Assembly: GCA_030535605.1 (NCBI GenBank)
Contig: JAUNRQ010000010.1
Coordinates: 1-47,458, forward strand
Source of the DNA: Pseudoxanthomonas suwonensis
Lineage (GTDB): Bacteria; Pseudomonadota; Gammaproteobacteria; Xanthomonadales; Xanthomonadaceae
Length of the DNA: 47,458 bases
Direction: 5' to 3'
Below are positions 8,045 to 16,638 of the stretch, one piece after another; positions within the stretch are counted from its first letter, which is position 1, and every line of letters starts with the position of its first letter. A program made the translations under genes and the position numbers. The notes beneath the pieces are model-generated. The model did not search any database and was not told the origin of the DNA. It worked only from the letters and a program-made list of their open reading frames with translations.

Positions 8045-9733
8045 GTGAAAGCCCAGCTCCACGCCTTGGTCGCCCGAGGCATCGACGCCCTGCGCGCCAA
8101 CGGCACCCTGCCCGCCGACCTGCCCACGCCCGAGTTCGTCATCGAGCGGCCCAAGGACCGCAGCCATGGCGACTACTCCGCGAACGCGGCGATGCTGCTG
8201 GCCAAGGCCGCGCGCGGCAACCCGCGGGCGTTGGCGCAATCGCTGCTGGAGGTGCTGCCGGCCGACGCGCTGATCGCCTCGGTGGACATTGCCGGGCCGG
8301 GCTTCCTGAACTTCCGCCTGGCGCCGACCGCGTGGAACGCACTGCTGGCGAACGTGCATGCGCAGGGCGAGGACTACGGCCGCAACCGCAGCGGCGGCGG
8401 TCGCCGCGCCGGCGTGGAGTATGTCTCCGCCAACCCGACCGGTCCGTTGCATGTCGGCCACGGCCGCGCCGCGGTGATCGGCGACTGCATTGCCCGCGTT
8501 CTGGACGCCAACGGCTGGGACGTGGTCCGCGAGTTCTACTACAACGACGCCGGCGTGCAGATCGATAAACTGGCTGTCTCGACGCAGGCCCGCGCCCGCG
8601 GCCATGCGCCCGGGGATCCGCAGTGGCCTGAGGACGCCTACAACGGCAATTACCTGATCGACGTCGCGCGCGCGTACCTCGCCGGCGAATCGGTCGAGAT
8701 CGAAGGTGCCACCGTCACCGGCAAGGACGACGCCGGTGACCTCGACGCCATCCGCCGCTTCGCCGTGGCCTGGCTGCGTCGCGAGCAGAACGACGACCTC
8801 GCCGCCTTCGGCGTGGGTTTCGACGTGTATTTTCTCGAATCCTCGCTGTACACCGACGGCAAGGTCAACGAGACCGTCGCGGCGCTTGATGCCCGCGGCC
8901 ACACCTACGAGGACGGCGGCGCCCTGTGGCTTAGGACCACGGACTTCGGCGACGACAAGGACCGGGTGATGCGCAAGTCCGACGGCAGCTACACCTATTT
9001 CGTGCCGGACGTCGCCTATCACCTGTCGAAGTGGCAGCGTGGCTACGAACGCGCGATCACCGAGCTGGGGGCGGACCACCACGGTTCGCTGGCGCGGGTG
9101 CGCGCCGGCCTGCAGGCGCTGGACGTGGGTATTCCCCGAGGCTGGCCGGAATACGTGCTGCACCAGATGGTGACGGTGATGCGCGGCGGCGAGGAAGTGA
9201 AACTGTCCAAGCGCGCCGGCTCCTACCTGACCTTGCGCGAGCTGGTCGACGAAGCCGGCCGTGACGCCACCCGCTGGTTCCTGATCGCGCGCAAGCCCGA
9301 TTCGCAACTGACCTTCGACATCGACCTGGCGCGCAGCCAGTCGCTGGACAACCCCGTGTACTACGTGCAATTGGCACATGCCCGCATCTGCGGCGTGTTC
9401 CGCCAGGCCGCCGAGCGCGGGTTGGCCACGGACCTGGACGGCGGGCGGGCGCAACCGCTGGATCTGGCCGACGAGACCCTCCGCGAGCTGCTGCTGGCGT
9501 TGTCGCGCTGGCCGGAAGTGGTCACCGCCGCCGGGGTGTCGCTGGAACCCCACCTGGTCGCCGCCTACCTGCTGGAACTGGCGCAGGCCTTCCAGCGCTA
9601 CTACAACGACCACCAGTTCCTGGTGGATGCCGACGACGAGCGCAATGCCCGGCTTGCGTTGGCCGCCGCGACGCGGCAAGTTCTTGGAAACGGGTTGGCT
9701 TTGCTGGGCGTTGACGCCCCGGAGAAGATGTAA
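8045..9733 (+). CDS. argS: Arginyl-tRNA synthetase
   Basis: ArgRS charges tRNA-Arg in the cytoplasm. The 562-residue protein is a typical class I enzyme: N-terminal Add-1 domain (about 1-105), the HIGH-type motif HVGHGR near residue 136 within [17 protein letters not shown], a KMSKS-type KLSKRAG near 385, and a C-terminal helical anticodon-binding (DALR) domain beginning near 440. I take GTG 8045 ([20 protein letters not shown]) as the start, since homologues begin with this sequence and the ATG at 8012 overlaps a likely -10 box. The stop TAA is directly followed by the ATG of the SPOR gene, so the two are almost surely cotranscribed. Confidence 0.96.
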   Translation: MKAQLHALVARGIDALRANGTLPADLPTPEFVIERPKDRSHGDYSANAAMLLAKAARGNPRALAQSLLEVLPADALIASVDIAGPGFLNFRLAPTAWNALLANVHAQGEDYGRNRSGGGRRAGVEYVSANPTGPLHVGHGRAAVIGDCIARVLDANGWDVVREFYYNDAGVQIDKLAVSTQARARGHAPGDPQWPEDAYNGNYLIDVARAYLAGESVEIEGATVTGKDDAGDLDAIRRFAVAWLRREQNDDLAAFGVGFDVYFLESSLYTDGKVNETVAALDARGHTYEDGGALWLRTTDFGDDKDRVMRKSDGSYTYFVPDVAYHLSKWQRGYERAITELGADHHGSLARVRAGLQALDVGIPRGWPEYVLHQMVTVMRGGEEVKLSKRAGSYLTLRELVDEAGRDATRWFLIARKPDSQLTFDIDLARSQSLDNPVYYVQLAHARICGVFRQAAERGLATDLDGGRAQPLDLADETLRELLLALSRWPEVVTAAGVSLEPHLVAAYLLELAQAFQRYYNDHQFLVDADDERNARLALAAATRQVLGNGLALLGVDAPEKM

Positions 9734-10600
9734 ATGGCCGCAAGACGCGGAAAATCGCAGGCCCGGCGCCGGGGTGCGAACAACCACCAGGGACTGCCCG
9801 GCTGGGCGTGGATGGTGCTGGGCATCGTGCTGACCATCGCCGCGGTGTTCCTGGCACCGCGCTTTCTCGGCAAGGACGACGGCGACGGCTTCTTCCGACC
9901 GCGCCCGAATCCGGACGCACAGCCGGCAGCCATCACCGGCACCGACCCCGATGTGGAGGCCGCACCGGAACCGCGACCGGCCCGCTCGGGCGACCGTGCG
10001 TCCGATGCAACCGCCGAGGACGAGGCCGATGCCGACGGGCAATCCACCGAGTTCGATTTCTACACGCTGCTGCCCGGCCAGGAAGTGGCGATGACCGACG
10101 CCCAGCTGGCCGCCGCCGCACGCGAGGAGCGCGCCCGGCAGGAGCGCGAGCGCCGCCAGCAACAGGCCGCGGCAGAGGCATCGCGCCCGCAGCCGCTGGA
10201 TGAAACCACGCAGCCGGCGGCACCGGCCACGCCGGCACGCAGCGCGACGCCCCCCACCACCGCGGCGACGAGCGCAGCGTCGACGACGGCCACCAGCAGC
10301 CCGGCACCGGCAGCGGCGAGCACGCCCGCACCGACCACGCCTGCGCCCGCACCGGCAAGCCGCAGCGACACGCCGTACATCCTCCAAGCCGGTGCCTTCC
10401 AGGCCAGCGGCGATGCCGAAGCCCTGAAAGCACGGATTGCCCTGCTCGGGCTCAACGCCCGGGTGGAATCGGCGCAGATCAGCGGCAAGACCGTTTACCG
10501 GGTGCGGATGGGGCCCTACGCGACGGCTTCGGAGCTGTCAAACGCCAAGGACAAGCTGAGCAGCGGCGGCCTGCCGGCGATGGCGATCCAGGCACGCTGA
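9734..10600 (+). CDS. SPOR-domain membrane protein, FtsN-like
   Basis: The 288-residue protein has the layout of FtsN-like division proteins: a short basic cytoplasmic tail (MAARRGKSQARRRG), one transmembrane helix at about 23-42, a long low-complexity periplasmic linker rich in Ala, Pro and Thr (about 50-210, with a Glu/Arg/Gln-rich helical patch near 125-150), and a C-terminal SPOR domain (about 214-288; PYILQAGAFQ, then YRVRMGPYATASEL). SPOR domains bind denuded glycan strands at division septa, so a role in cell division or septal peptidoglycan is likely, but whether this is FtsN itself is not provable from sequence. It begins at the base after the argS stop, as in other xanthomonads. Confidence 0.87.
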   Translation: MAARRGKSQARRRGANNHQGLPGWAWMVLGIVLTIAAVFLAPRFLGKDDGDGFFRPRPNPDAQPAAITGTDPDVEAAPEPRPARSGDRASDATAEDEADADGQSTEFDFYTLLPGQEVAMTDAQLAAAAREERARQERERRQQQAAAEASRPQPLDETTQPAAPATPARSATPPTTAATSAASTTATSSPAPAAASTPAPTTPAPAPASRSDTPYILQAGAFQASGDAEALKARIALLGLNARVESAQISGKTVYRVRMGPYATASELSNAKDKLSSGGLPAMAIQAR

Positions 10601-10675
10601 CCGTCCGGCGCTGATCGGCGTCGCAGCATCCGGGACGGCAATGGGCGACACTGCCGTGACTTGCCGGAGCACGCC

Positions 10676-11233
10676 ATGGCCATCGAAGCGACCCTGATCA
10701 AACCCGTCGTCGATGCGCTGATGGCCCTGCTGCGCATGGGCGGCGACGTCCAGCTCAAGCGTGACGCGCAGGCCGCGGTGCGCGAGGCCATTCGCGAGCT
10801 GTTGCTGGCCAACCCGGACGAGAACAAGGCCGCGGCGCGGATTGCCATCGCCAAGGCCGCCGGCATCCTGTCCGAGGACGTGGTACTGGCCGAGGACATG
10901 CTGGCCAGGCACCGCCGCACCAAGGCCCGGACCCGTGGCAAGGCCGCGACCGGACGCAAGCGCCGTTCCGCCGCCCAAACCACGGACCCGTCTTCCAGTG
11001 CGAGCACGGTCCCGACGGCCAGGCAGGCCACCGCACGGAAGACGCCCGGACGATCGACTGCAGCCGTCGCGAAGGTCGCCAAGTCCGGCGACCCCGCAAC
11101 CCGCAAGGCTGCAACCCGCAAGACTGCAACGCGCAAGCGGGCAGCGGCGGCGAAAACGCGCGCGCCGACAAGCAAGAAGTCACGCAACACCACCGCACGC
11201 AAACCCGGGCGGGTGCGCGACGATACCCAGTAA
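10676..11233 (+). CDS. Histone H1/AlgP-like basic protein
   Basis: The first ~80 of 185 residues form an acidic-to-neutral helical domain (MAIEATLIKPVVDALMALLR, then REAIRELLLANPDENKAAAR). The last ~100 are Lys/Arg/Ala/Thr-rich with short repeats such as RKAATRKTATRKR, like the C-terminal tails of histone H1-like and AlgP-type proteins that bind DNA without sequence specificity. A nucleoid-associated or regulatory role is inferred. ATG 10676 is preferred over TTG 10661. The repeated tail means the true length may vary between strains. It sits alone between the SPOR gene and the SDR gene. Confidence 0.75.
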   Translation: MAIEATLIKPVVDALMALLRMGGDVQLKRDAQAAVREAIRELLLANPDENKAAARIAIAKAAGILSEDVVLAEDMLARHRRTKARTRGKAATGRKRRSAAQTTDPSSSASTVPTARQATARKTPGRSTAAVAKVAKSGDPATRKAATRKTATRKRAAAAKTRAPTSKKSRNTTARKPGRVRDDTQ

Positions 11234-11314
11234 CCGGCTGCCGGCGGCGGGCGCACCAGCGGCAGGCGCAGCGGCTTCCGGCACAATCGCCATTTTCCTT
11301 CCGGACCCTCCGCC

Positions 11315-12067
11315 ATGACCCGAACCGCATTCGTCACCGGTGCCACCTCCGGCTTCGGCCGCGCCATTGCCGAGCGCTTCCTCGACGGCGGTTGGCAGGT
11401 GGTCGCCTGCGGACGCCGCGGCGAGCGCCTGCAGGCGTTGAAGCAGCGCCACGGCGATGCGGTGCACTGCGCCTGCTTCGACATGCGCGACCCCGATGCC
11501 ATCGCCGCCGCGCTTTCCGATCTGCCCGAAAGCTTTGCGGATGTCGACCTGCTGGCGAACAATGCCGGCCTCGCTTTGGGCACGGCCCCGGCGCAACAGG
11601 CCGACCTGGCGCAGTGGAAGCAGATGATCGACACCAACGTCACCGCGCTGGTGACGCTCACCCACGCGTTGCTGCCAAGGCTGATCCAAGCGCGCGGATT
11701 GATCGTCAACATCAGTTCGATCGCGGCCAACTGGCCCTATTCCGGCGGCAATGTCTATGGTGGCACCAAGGCCTTCGTGAGCCAGTTCTCGCTGGGCCTG
11801 CGCAGCGACCTGCATGGCACCGGCGTGCGCGTGACCAGCGTCGAACCCGGCATGGCGGAAACCGAGTTCACGCTGGTGCGCACCGGCGGCAACCAGGCTG
11901 CCAGTGACGCGCTGTACGCCGGCGCCGCACCGATCACCGCTGCCGACATCGCCGAGCAGACCTGGTGGCTGGCGCACTTGCCACCGCACCTGAACATCAA
12001 CCGGATCGAAACCATGCCGGTCAGCCAGAGCTTCGCCGGCTTTCAGGTCCACCGGGGCCCGGCGTGA
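11315..12067 (+). CDS. Short-chain dehydrogenase/reductase, YdfG-like
   Basis: This 250-residue classical SDR has the NAD(P)-binding TGATSGFG at residues 8-15, an Arg pair (CGRRGERL) after the second strand that favours NADPH, the NNAG motif near 90, the catalytic Ser in NISSIA near 138, and the YxxxK pair in YGGTK near 150. The overall pattern, with SVEPGMAETEF after the active site, is that of YdfG/serine 3-dehydrogenase-like enzymes that oxidise 3-hydroxy acids or reduce malonic semialdehyde. Substrate is not certain. A CACAAT box at 11282-11287 may be its -10. Its stop overlaps the GTG of a small downstream ORF. Confidence 0.9.
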   Translation: MTRTAFVTGATSGFGRAIAERFLDGGWQVVACGRRGERLQALKQRHGDAVHCACFDMRDPDAIAAALSDLPESFADVDLLANNAGLALGTAPAQQADLAQWKQMIDTNVTALVTLTHALLPRLIQARGLIVNISSIAANWPYSGGNVYGGTKAFVSQFSLGLRSDLHGTGVRVTSVEPGMAETEFTLVRTGGNQAASDALYAGAAPITAADIAEQTWWLAHLPPHLNINRIETMPVSQSFAGFQVHRGPA

Positions 12068-12393
12068 CGGGAAACGATCGTCATGGCGCCGCCAGCGAAG
12101 CAGATTGCCCGCGCGACGGGATGGTCAAGGTGGATGCCTGGTGGTTGCCGGCGGGGGCGGCACCGGCCCACGTCGCGGCCCGCGAGCGCGTCGCGGCCCG
12201 GGCACAGGCGCTCATGCAGGCTTTTTGCATCAGCACCACCCGCTGCCGGGCCGGATCGCAGGACGGCGAGGCCGTGGTGGGACGCGACCGGCAAGGTGCG
12301 ATCATCGCGCTGATCCATCTGGACCCGCAGGACGTGGCGATGGCCGACGCGATGGATGACCTCGCGCTCGCGGACTGGTTGCGACAGGGCTGA
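12064..12393 (+). CDS. Small hypothetical protein coupled to SDR
   Basis: A 109-codon ORF starts with GTG overlapping the SDR stop (GTGA), a layout typical of coupled translation. The segment from about residue 20 (MVKVDAWWLPAGAAPAHVAA) through the acidic C terminus (DLALADWLRQG) has sensible composition, but I recognise no domain. The frame has bacterial codon bias and no overlapping competitor that is better. An internal ATG at 12121 would give a 90-residue product. Function unknown. Confidence 0.5.
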   Translation: MTGNDRHGAASEADCPRDGMVKVDAWWLPAGAAPAHVAARERVAARAQALMQAFCISTTRCRAGSQDGEAVVGRDRQGAIIALIHLDPQDVAMADAMDDLALADWLRQG

Positions 12394-12406
12394 ACCGGCC
12401 GCGGCG

Positions 12407-12424
12407 CGGCACGCAAGCGTGCCG
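12407..12424 (+). terminator. Hairpin after the SDR operon
   Basis: CGGCACGC (12407-12414) and GCGTGCCG (12417-12424) are perfectly complementary, separated by AA, and are followed by TTTGC. The U-run is short, so termination may be weak. Confidence 0.5.
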
Positions 12425-12564
12425 TTTGCACCACGACAGCCGGGGAATCCGGACCGGGAACACGACATTCGGCGCGTAGTCCGACATGTCGCGCGTTGGC
12501 CCGTTGCATTGCACGGCGGCGATGACCCGCGTGCATGGCACCTTCCGGATCGGCAGACCGGAAA

Positions 12565-12590
12565 ACCGGCAGGGGATCATCCCTGCCGGT
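12565..12590 (-). terminator. Terminator of the cupin gene
   Basis: Read on the minus strand, a GC-rich stem (ACCGGCAGGG paired with CCCTGCCGGT) begins 9 bp after the cupin stop and is followed by TTTTCC, a good intrinsic terminator. It points to the end of the speA-cupin transcript. Confidence 0.75.
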
Positions 12591-12599
12591 CAGCAGGGA

Positions 12600-13004
12600 T
12601 CACTCGGTGGTCTTGCCGTCGAAGTGGTCGGCTTCGTGCTGCTCATCGGCGATCGCCTTGGTGGCGTGCACGGTGCCGTCCTTGTGCTCCGGCGGACCGT
12701 ACAGCGTGTACAGCTTCAACGGCGCCTCGCCCTCGTTGAGCACGTTGTGCTGGGCACCGGCGGGAACGATGGCGATGTCGTCGTGCTCCAGCACGTGCTT
12801 GGCCCCGTCGATCAGCAGGGTCGCCTCGCCTTCCTCGATGCGGAAAAACTGGTCGATGTCCGGATGCACCTCGGTGCCGATTTCCTCACCCGGCTGCAGC
12901 GTCATCACCACCAGCTGCAGGTGCGCGCCGGTGTAGAGCACGCGGCGGAAGTCGGTGTTCTCGAGGGTGCGCGCCTCGATGTCGTCGACGTAACCTTTCT
13001 TCAT
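12600..13004 (-). CDS. Cupin-domain protein
   Basis: The 134-residue product is a single-domain cupin. Motif 1 is seen in GTEVHPDIDQFFRIEEGEAT (about 43-62) and motif 2 in IVPAGAQHNVLNEGE (about 79-93), giving His, Glu and His metal-ligand candidates. Similar short cupins are widely annotated as mannose-6-phosphate isomerase-like, but the substrate is unknown. The C terminus carries several His and acidic residues (ADEQHEADHFDGKTTE). The start has a good GAGGA 7 nt upstream. It lies 51 bp after speA on the same strand and may be cotranscribed with it. Confidence 0.85.
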   Translation of the reverse strand: MKKGYVDDIEARTLENTDFRRVLYTGAHLQLVVMTLQPGEEIGTEVHPDIDQFFRIEEGEATLLIDGAKHVLEHDDIAIVPAGAQHNVLNEGEAPLKLYTLYGPPEHKDGTVHATKAIADEQHEADHFDGKTTE

Positions 13005-13055
13005 TGCAATCCTCGCGGGGTCGTGGGGAAGGTGGAGGCGTCTTGCGCGCTGGCG

Positions 13056-14975
13056 TCACCCAGACGGCGCGTCATCCAGATAGGTATAGCCGGTAAGGCC
13101 GTTTTCCAAGGCTCCCGACAGCTGCGCGGCCTCGTCGCCATCCAGATCCGCGGCGTCGACCATCGTCCGGTAGCGCGCGCGCAGATCGTCCAGACGATAG
13201 CCGACGTAGTCCAGCATCACGTCGGTGGTGTCGCCACGACGCTGCTGGCTGATGCGGTAGCCGCCGTTGTCCACGCGCACCTCGATCGCGTCGGTATCGC
13301 CGAACAGGTTGTGGATGTCGCCGAGGATTTCCTGATACGCACCGACCAGGAAGAATCCAAGGCGATAGCTTTCGCCGGGGCGCAGGTCGTGCAGCGGCAA
13401 CGAGCTGTCCAGGTCCTCGTTTTCCACGTACACGTCGATCTTGCCGTCGGAGTCGCACGTCAGGTCGGCGATGATGCCGCGTCGAAGCGGCGCCTCGTCC
13501 AGGCGTTCCACCGGCATGATGGGGAACACCTGGTCGATGGCCCAGACGTCGGGCATGGATTCGAACACGCTGAAGTTGACGAAGTACTTGTCCACCAGAC
13601 GCTCGTTCAGCTCGTCCAGCAGGTCGCGGTGGCTCTTCTCGTCATAGGTCAGCCGCGCCTTGACCGCATGGGCGACGGCATAGAACAGGTCATCGATGCG
13701 GGCGCGCTGGACCAGGTCGATCTGCCCGAGCGAATACAGCGCCAGTCCTTCGGCGTGCGCCTGCGAGGCCTCGTGGAACACCTCCACCGCCGGTCGATCG
13801 CCCATTTCCTCGTGCAACTCGCGCAGGCGTCGCACCGGCAGGGATTCGTCCTGATCCTGCGGCGGCACCCGGCCCTCCGGCGCACGCTCGACCTCGGAAA
13901 CGTTGGCGACCAGCACCGCGTGGTGCGCGGTCATCGCCCGGCCGCACTCGGTGACGATGCGCGGCGGCTGCAAGCCGTGCTCCTGGCAGGCTTCGGCCAG
14001 TGGCTGCACGATCGACGAGGCGTAATGCCCGACGTTGTAGTTGACCGAGTTGTAGCTGCGCGAGCGGGTGCCCTCGTAGTCGATGCCCAGGCCGCCGCCG
14101 ACATCGACATGGGTGATCACCGCGCCCAACCGCGACAACTCCACAAGATAACGGGTGGCCTCGCGCATGCCACGGGCGATGTCTCGGACATTGGAAATCT
14201 GCGAGCCCATGTGGAAATGCAGCAGTTGCAGGCAGTGGCCCATGCCGGCGTTGCCCAGCTGCTTCCACAAGGTCAGCAACTGCCGCGGATCCAGGCCGAA
14301 CTTGGCCTTGTCGCCACCGGAGTTCTGCCACTTGCCGGCACCCAGCGACGCCAACCGCATGCGCACGCCCAGACCCGGCTCCACGCCCAGCGCCCTGGAC
14401 TCCTCCAGCACCAGCCGCAGTTCGGACGGCTTCTCGATGACGATGTAGGTCTGCAGGCCGAGCTTGCGGCCGATCAGCGCCAGACGGATGTATTCGCGAT
14501 CCTTGTAGCCGTTGCAGACGATCAGCCCGCCCGGCCGCGACAACGCCAGCACCGCCATCAGCTCCGGCTTGCTGCCGGCTTCCAGGCCGAAGCCTTCGCC
14601 ATGGTGGCTGGCCAGCGTGCCGGCCACCGCCGCGTTCTGGTTGACCTTGATCGGATACACCGAGGTGTAGCCGCCGGCATAACCCCAGTCGCTGCGGGCT
14701 TCGGCGAAGGCAGCCTGCAAGGCCTGCAGGCGGTCGCCGAGGATGTCGGTGAAACGCACCAGCAACGGCAGGTTGGCGCCGGACGCAAGCGCCTTGTCCA
14801 CCACCTCGCCAAGCGCGATTTCCGGCCCCGCGCCACGCCGTGGACGCACCAGTACGCGACCATTGTCACCGACATCGAAATACCCTTCCGACCAGTGCGG
14901 GACGGAATAGGTCTTGCGGGCGAGATCAAGCGACCAGGTCAAGGCACGGACTTCCAAGGTGGGCGAGGCGTGCAT
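13056..14975 (-). CDS. speA: Biosynthetic arginine decarboxylase
   Basis: SpeA decarboxylates arginine to agmatine, the entry of the ADC route to putrescine and spermidine. The 639-residue length agrees with the family. The PLP lysine lies in YPIKVNQN near residue 108, the Gly-rich phosphate loop in THVDVGGGLGIDYEG near 290, and the C-terminal barrel carries the conserved TCDSDGKID metal/substrate segment. It diverges from speE, separated by 104 bp, so two consecutive-pathway genes share a promoter region. Agmatine would need further enzymes (agmatinase or agmatine deiminase) to reach putrescine; neither is in this window. Confidence 0.96.
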   Translation of the reverse strand: MHASPTLEVRALTWSLDLARKTYSVPHWSEGYFDVGDNGRVLVRPRRGAGPEIALGEVVDKALASGANLPLLVRFTDILGDRLQALQAAFAEARSDWGYAGGYTSVYPIKVNQNAAVAGTLASHHGEGFGLEAGSKPELMAVLALSRPGGLIVCNGYKDREYIRLALIGRKLGLQTYIVIEKPSELRLVLEESRALGVEPGLGVRMRLASLGAGKWQNSGGDKAKFGLDPRQLLTLWKQLGNAGMGHCLQLLHFHMGSQISNVRDIARGMREATRYLVELSRLGAVITHVDVGGGLGIDYEGTRSRSYNSVNYNVGHYASSIVQPLAEACQEHGLQPPRIVTECGRAMTAHHAVLVANVSEVERAPEGRVPPQDQDESLPVRRLRELHEEMGDRPAVEVFHEASQAHAEGLALYSLGQIDLVQRARIDDLFYAVAHAVKARLTYDEKSHRDLLDELNERLVDKYFVNFSVFESMPDVWAIDQVFPIMPVERLDEAPLRRGIIADLTCDSDGKIDVYVENEDLDSSLPLHDLRPGESYRLGFFLVGAYQEILGDIHNLFGDTDAIEVRVDNGGYRISQQRRGDTTDVMLDYVGYRLDDLRARYRTMVDAADLDGDEAAQLSGALENGLTGYTYLDDAPSG

Positions 14976-15043
14976 CTTAGTCGCTGGCGGCTGAAGGTGG
15001 CATGGTGATGGCCCTCACGTCGCGGCGGTCACGCCCGCGCCCG

Positions 15044-15049
15044 TACAAT
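15044..15049 (+). promoter_or_regulatory. Putative -10 box for speE
   Basis: TACAAT in the context CCCGTACAAT, the same ten bases seen before argS, lies 30 bp before the speE ATG. Confidence 0.5.
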
Positions 15050-15079
15050 TGCCGGCCCCGCCCCGTACCGGAACCGACC

Positions 15080-15934
15080 ATGTCCAAGCACGAATGGCTC
15101 CACGAGAACTTCGAACCGGCCGGTTCGGCCGTGGGCTACCGAATCACCGGCAAGCTCGACGAGGTGCAGTCGCCGTTCCAGAAGATCGAGATCTACGGCT
15201 CCACCGACTGGGGCAACCTGATGTTGATCGACGGCGCGATGATGCTGACCGCGCGTGACAATTTCCTGTACCACGAGATGATCGCGCACCCGGCACTGTT
15301 CACCCATGCCGCGCCGCGCCGCGTCGTGATCATCGGTGGCGGTGACTGCGGCACCCTGCGCGAGGTGCTCAAGCACGAGGGCGTGGAATCGGTGACCCAG
15401 TGCGACATCGACGAGCAGGTCACGCGCATGGCCGAGAAGCACTTCCCGGAGCTGTGCGAATCCAACGACGATCCGCGTGCGGAGATCCTGTTCGACGACG
15501 GTCTTGCCTACATGAAGAACTGCCCGGCGGCAAGCGTGGACGTGGTGATCGTCGATTCCACCGATCCGGTCGGTCCGGCCGAAGGACTGTTCAACGCCGC
15601 CTTCTTCGCCGATTGCGCCCGCGCACTGAAGCCCGACGGCATTCTCGTGCAGCAAAGCGAATCGCCGCTGGTTCTGCTGGATCTCATCAAGGAGATGCGC
15701 GGCGAGATGGGCAAGGCCGGCTTCAAGGGCTTCCAGACCCTGCCCTTCCCGCAACCTTGCTATCCCACAGGCTGGTGGAGCGTGACGATGGCCCGCAAGG
15801 ACAAGGCGCTGGGCTTCGACTTCCGCCACGGCGACGCGATGAACAAGAACTTCGACACCCGCTACTACAGCGCCGACATCCATGCCGGTGCGCGTCATCT
15901 GCCGCCGTTCGTGGCCGAAGCGCTGAAGGACTGA
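15080..15934 (+). CDS. speE: Spermidine synthase
   Basis: SpeE moves an aminopropyl group from decarboxylated S-adenosylmethionine to putrescine. The 284-residue protein has the N-terminal beta domain (EWLHENFEP to SPFQKIEIYGS), the substrate-binding HEMIAHPALFTH, the SAM-like nucleotide loop VVIIGGGDCGTLREV (about 77-91), DIDEQVTRMAEKHFPEL, and the catalytic Asp in VIVDSTDPVGPAEGLF. ATG 15080 is chosen because homologues start near MSKHEWLHENF; an open frame from 15002 adds unrelated residues. It diverges from speA. Confidence 0.97.
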   Translation: MSKHEWLHENFEPAGSAVGYRITGKLDEVQSPFQKIEIYGSTDWGNLMLIDGAMMLTARDNFLYHEMIAHPALFTHAAPRRVVIIGGGDCGTLREVLKHEGVESVTQCDIDEQVTRMAEKHFPELCESNDDPRAEILFDDGLAYMKNCPAASVDVVIVDSTDPVGPAEGLFNAAFFADCARALKPDGILVQQSESPLVLLDLIKEMRGEMGKAGFKGFQTLPFPQPCYPTGWWSVTMARKDKALGFDFRHGDAMNKNFDTRYYSADIHAGARHLPPFVAEALKD

Positions 15935-16019
15935 GCCGCGGGCGCCCGCGCCCTCGATGCGGGAGGGGATCGCCGGCCGGAAAGGACGCGCTAGATATCG
16001 GATCACACAGGACTGGGGC

Positions 16020-16560
16020 GTGTCGCTGGTGGGCAGGCAGCCATGCGGGCAGCGGTTGGCCTGCCTCATCTTCGGCGTACTGTGCCTGCCGTTGCCGGCG
16101 TCGGCGACCGCCGACGTCGACGCGTTCGATGCCGCACTGCAGGCCCATCGCGCCAGCGTCCATCGCGAACCCCGTCGCGACACCGGGCAGTTGCTGGCAC
16201 GGATGCAGGCGACCCTGCCGGCGGATGACGAACTGGGTCGCGTGCAGCTGGATTCCAGTCGCTGCAGCTGCGCCTGTCACGGCACCCGCATCAGCGAAGG
16301 CCTGGACTTTGCCCTGCAGACCTTGCGGCGGGCACGTGCCCTCGGCGACGACACCACCGTGGTGGCGGAACTGCTGTGCGTGTCCGATTACCGACGGGTT
16401 TCAGACACTGTCGGTCAGCATCGGCATCGCCACGCACGGGCACGACGGCGCATCAAGGGAGGCCCTGGTCGAGCGCGCCGACCAGGCGCTGTACTTGGCC
16501 AAGGCCAACGGCGGCAATCGCGTCGAAAGTGGCGTGCTCCAATGGCCGACGCCATCCCCG
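16020..16560 (+). pseudogene. Remnant of a diguanylate cyclase (GGDEF) gene
   Basis: Two pieces of one gene lie in different frames. From GTG 16020 to about 16396 the frame gives a signal peptide (LIFGVLCLPLPASA) and a helical, TPR-like sensor segment ending AELLCVSDYRR, typical of periplasmic-sensor cyclases in this family of bacteria. From about 16398 to 16540, one frame over, comes the tail of a GGDEF domain: LSVSIGIATHG, then ADQALYLAKANGGNRVES. The transmembrane region and the GGDEF signature itself are missing, so several hundred codons were deleted and the join is out of frame. The first frame runs on to a TAA at 16569 without resemblance to anything. No active product is expected. Confidence 0.75.
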
Positions 16561-16638
16561 CGCCGGGTTAAGGGCCTCCGCCGAAACCTCTCCCGAGCAC
16601 GAGCCAGGCCACAGGCATCCGCTCGCGCCTTGCCGGCC

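Noticed and set aside
15937..15950. Palindrome CGCGGGCGCCCGCG after speE as a terminator
   Set aside because: The palindrome has no loop bases and no U-run; it could form a short stem only by opening its centre. It was not listed as a terminator.
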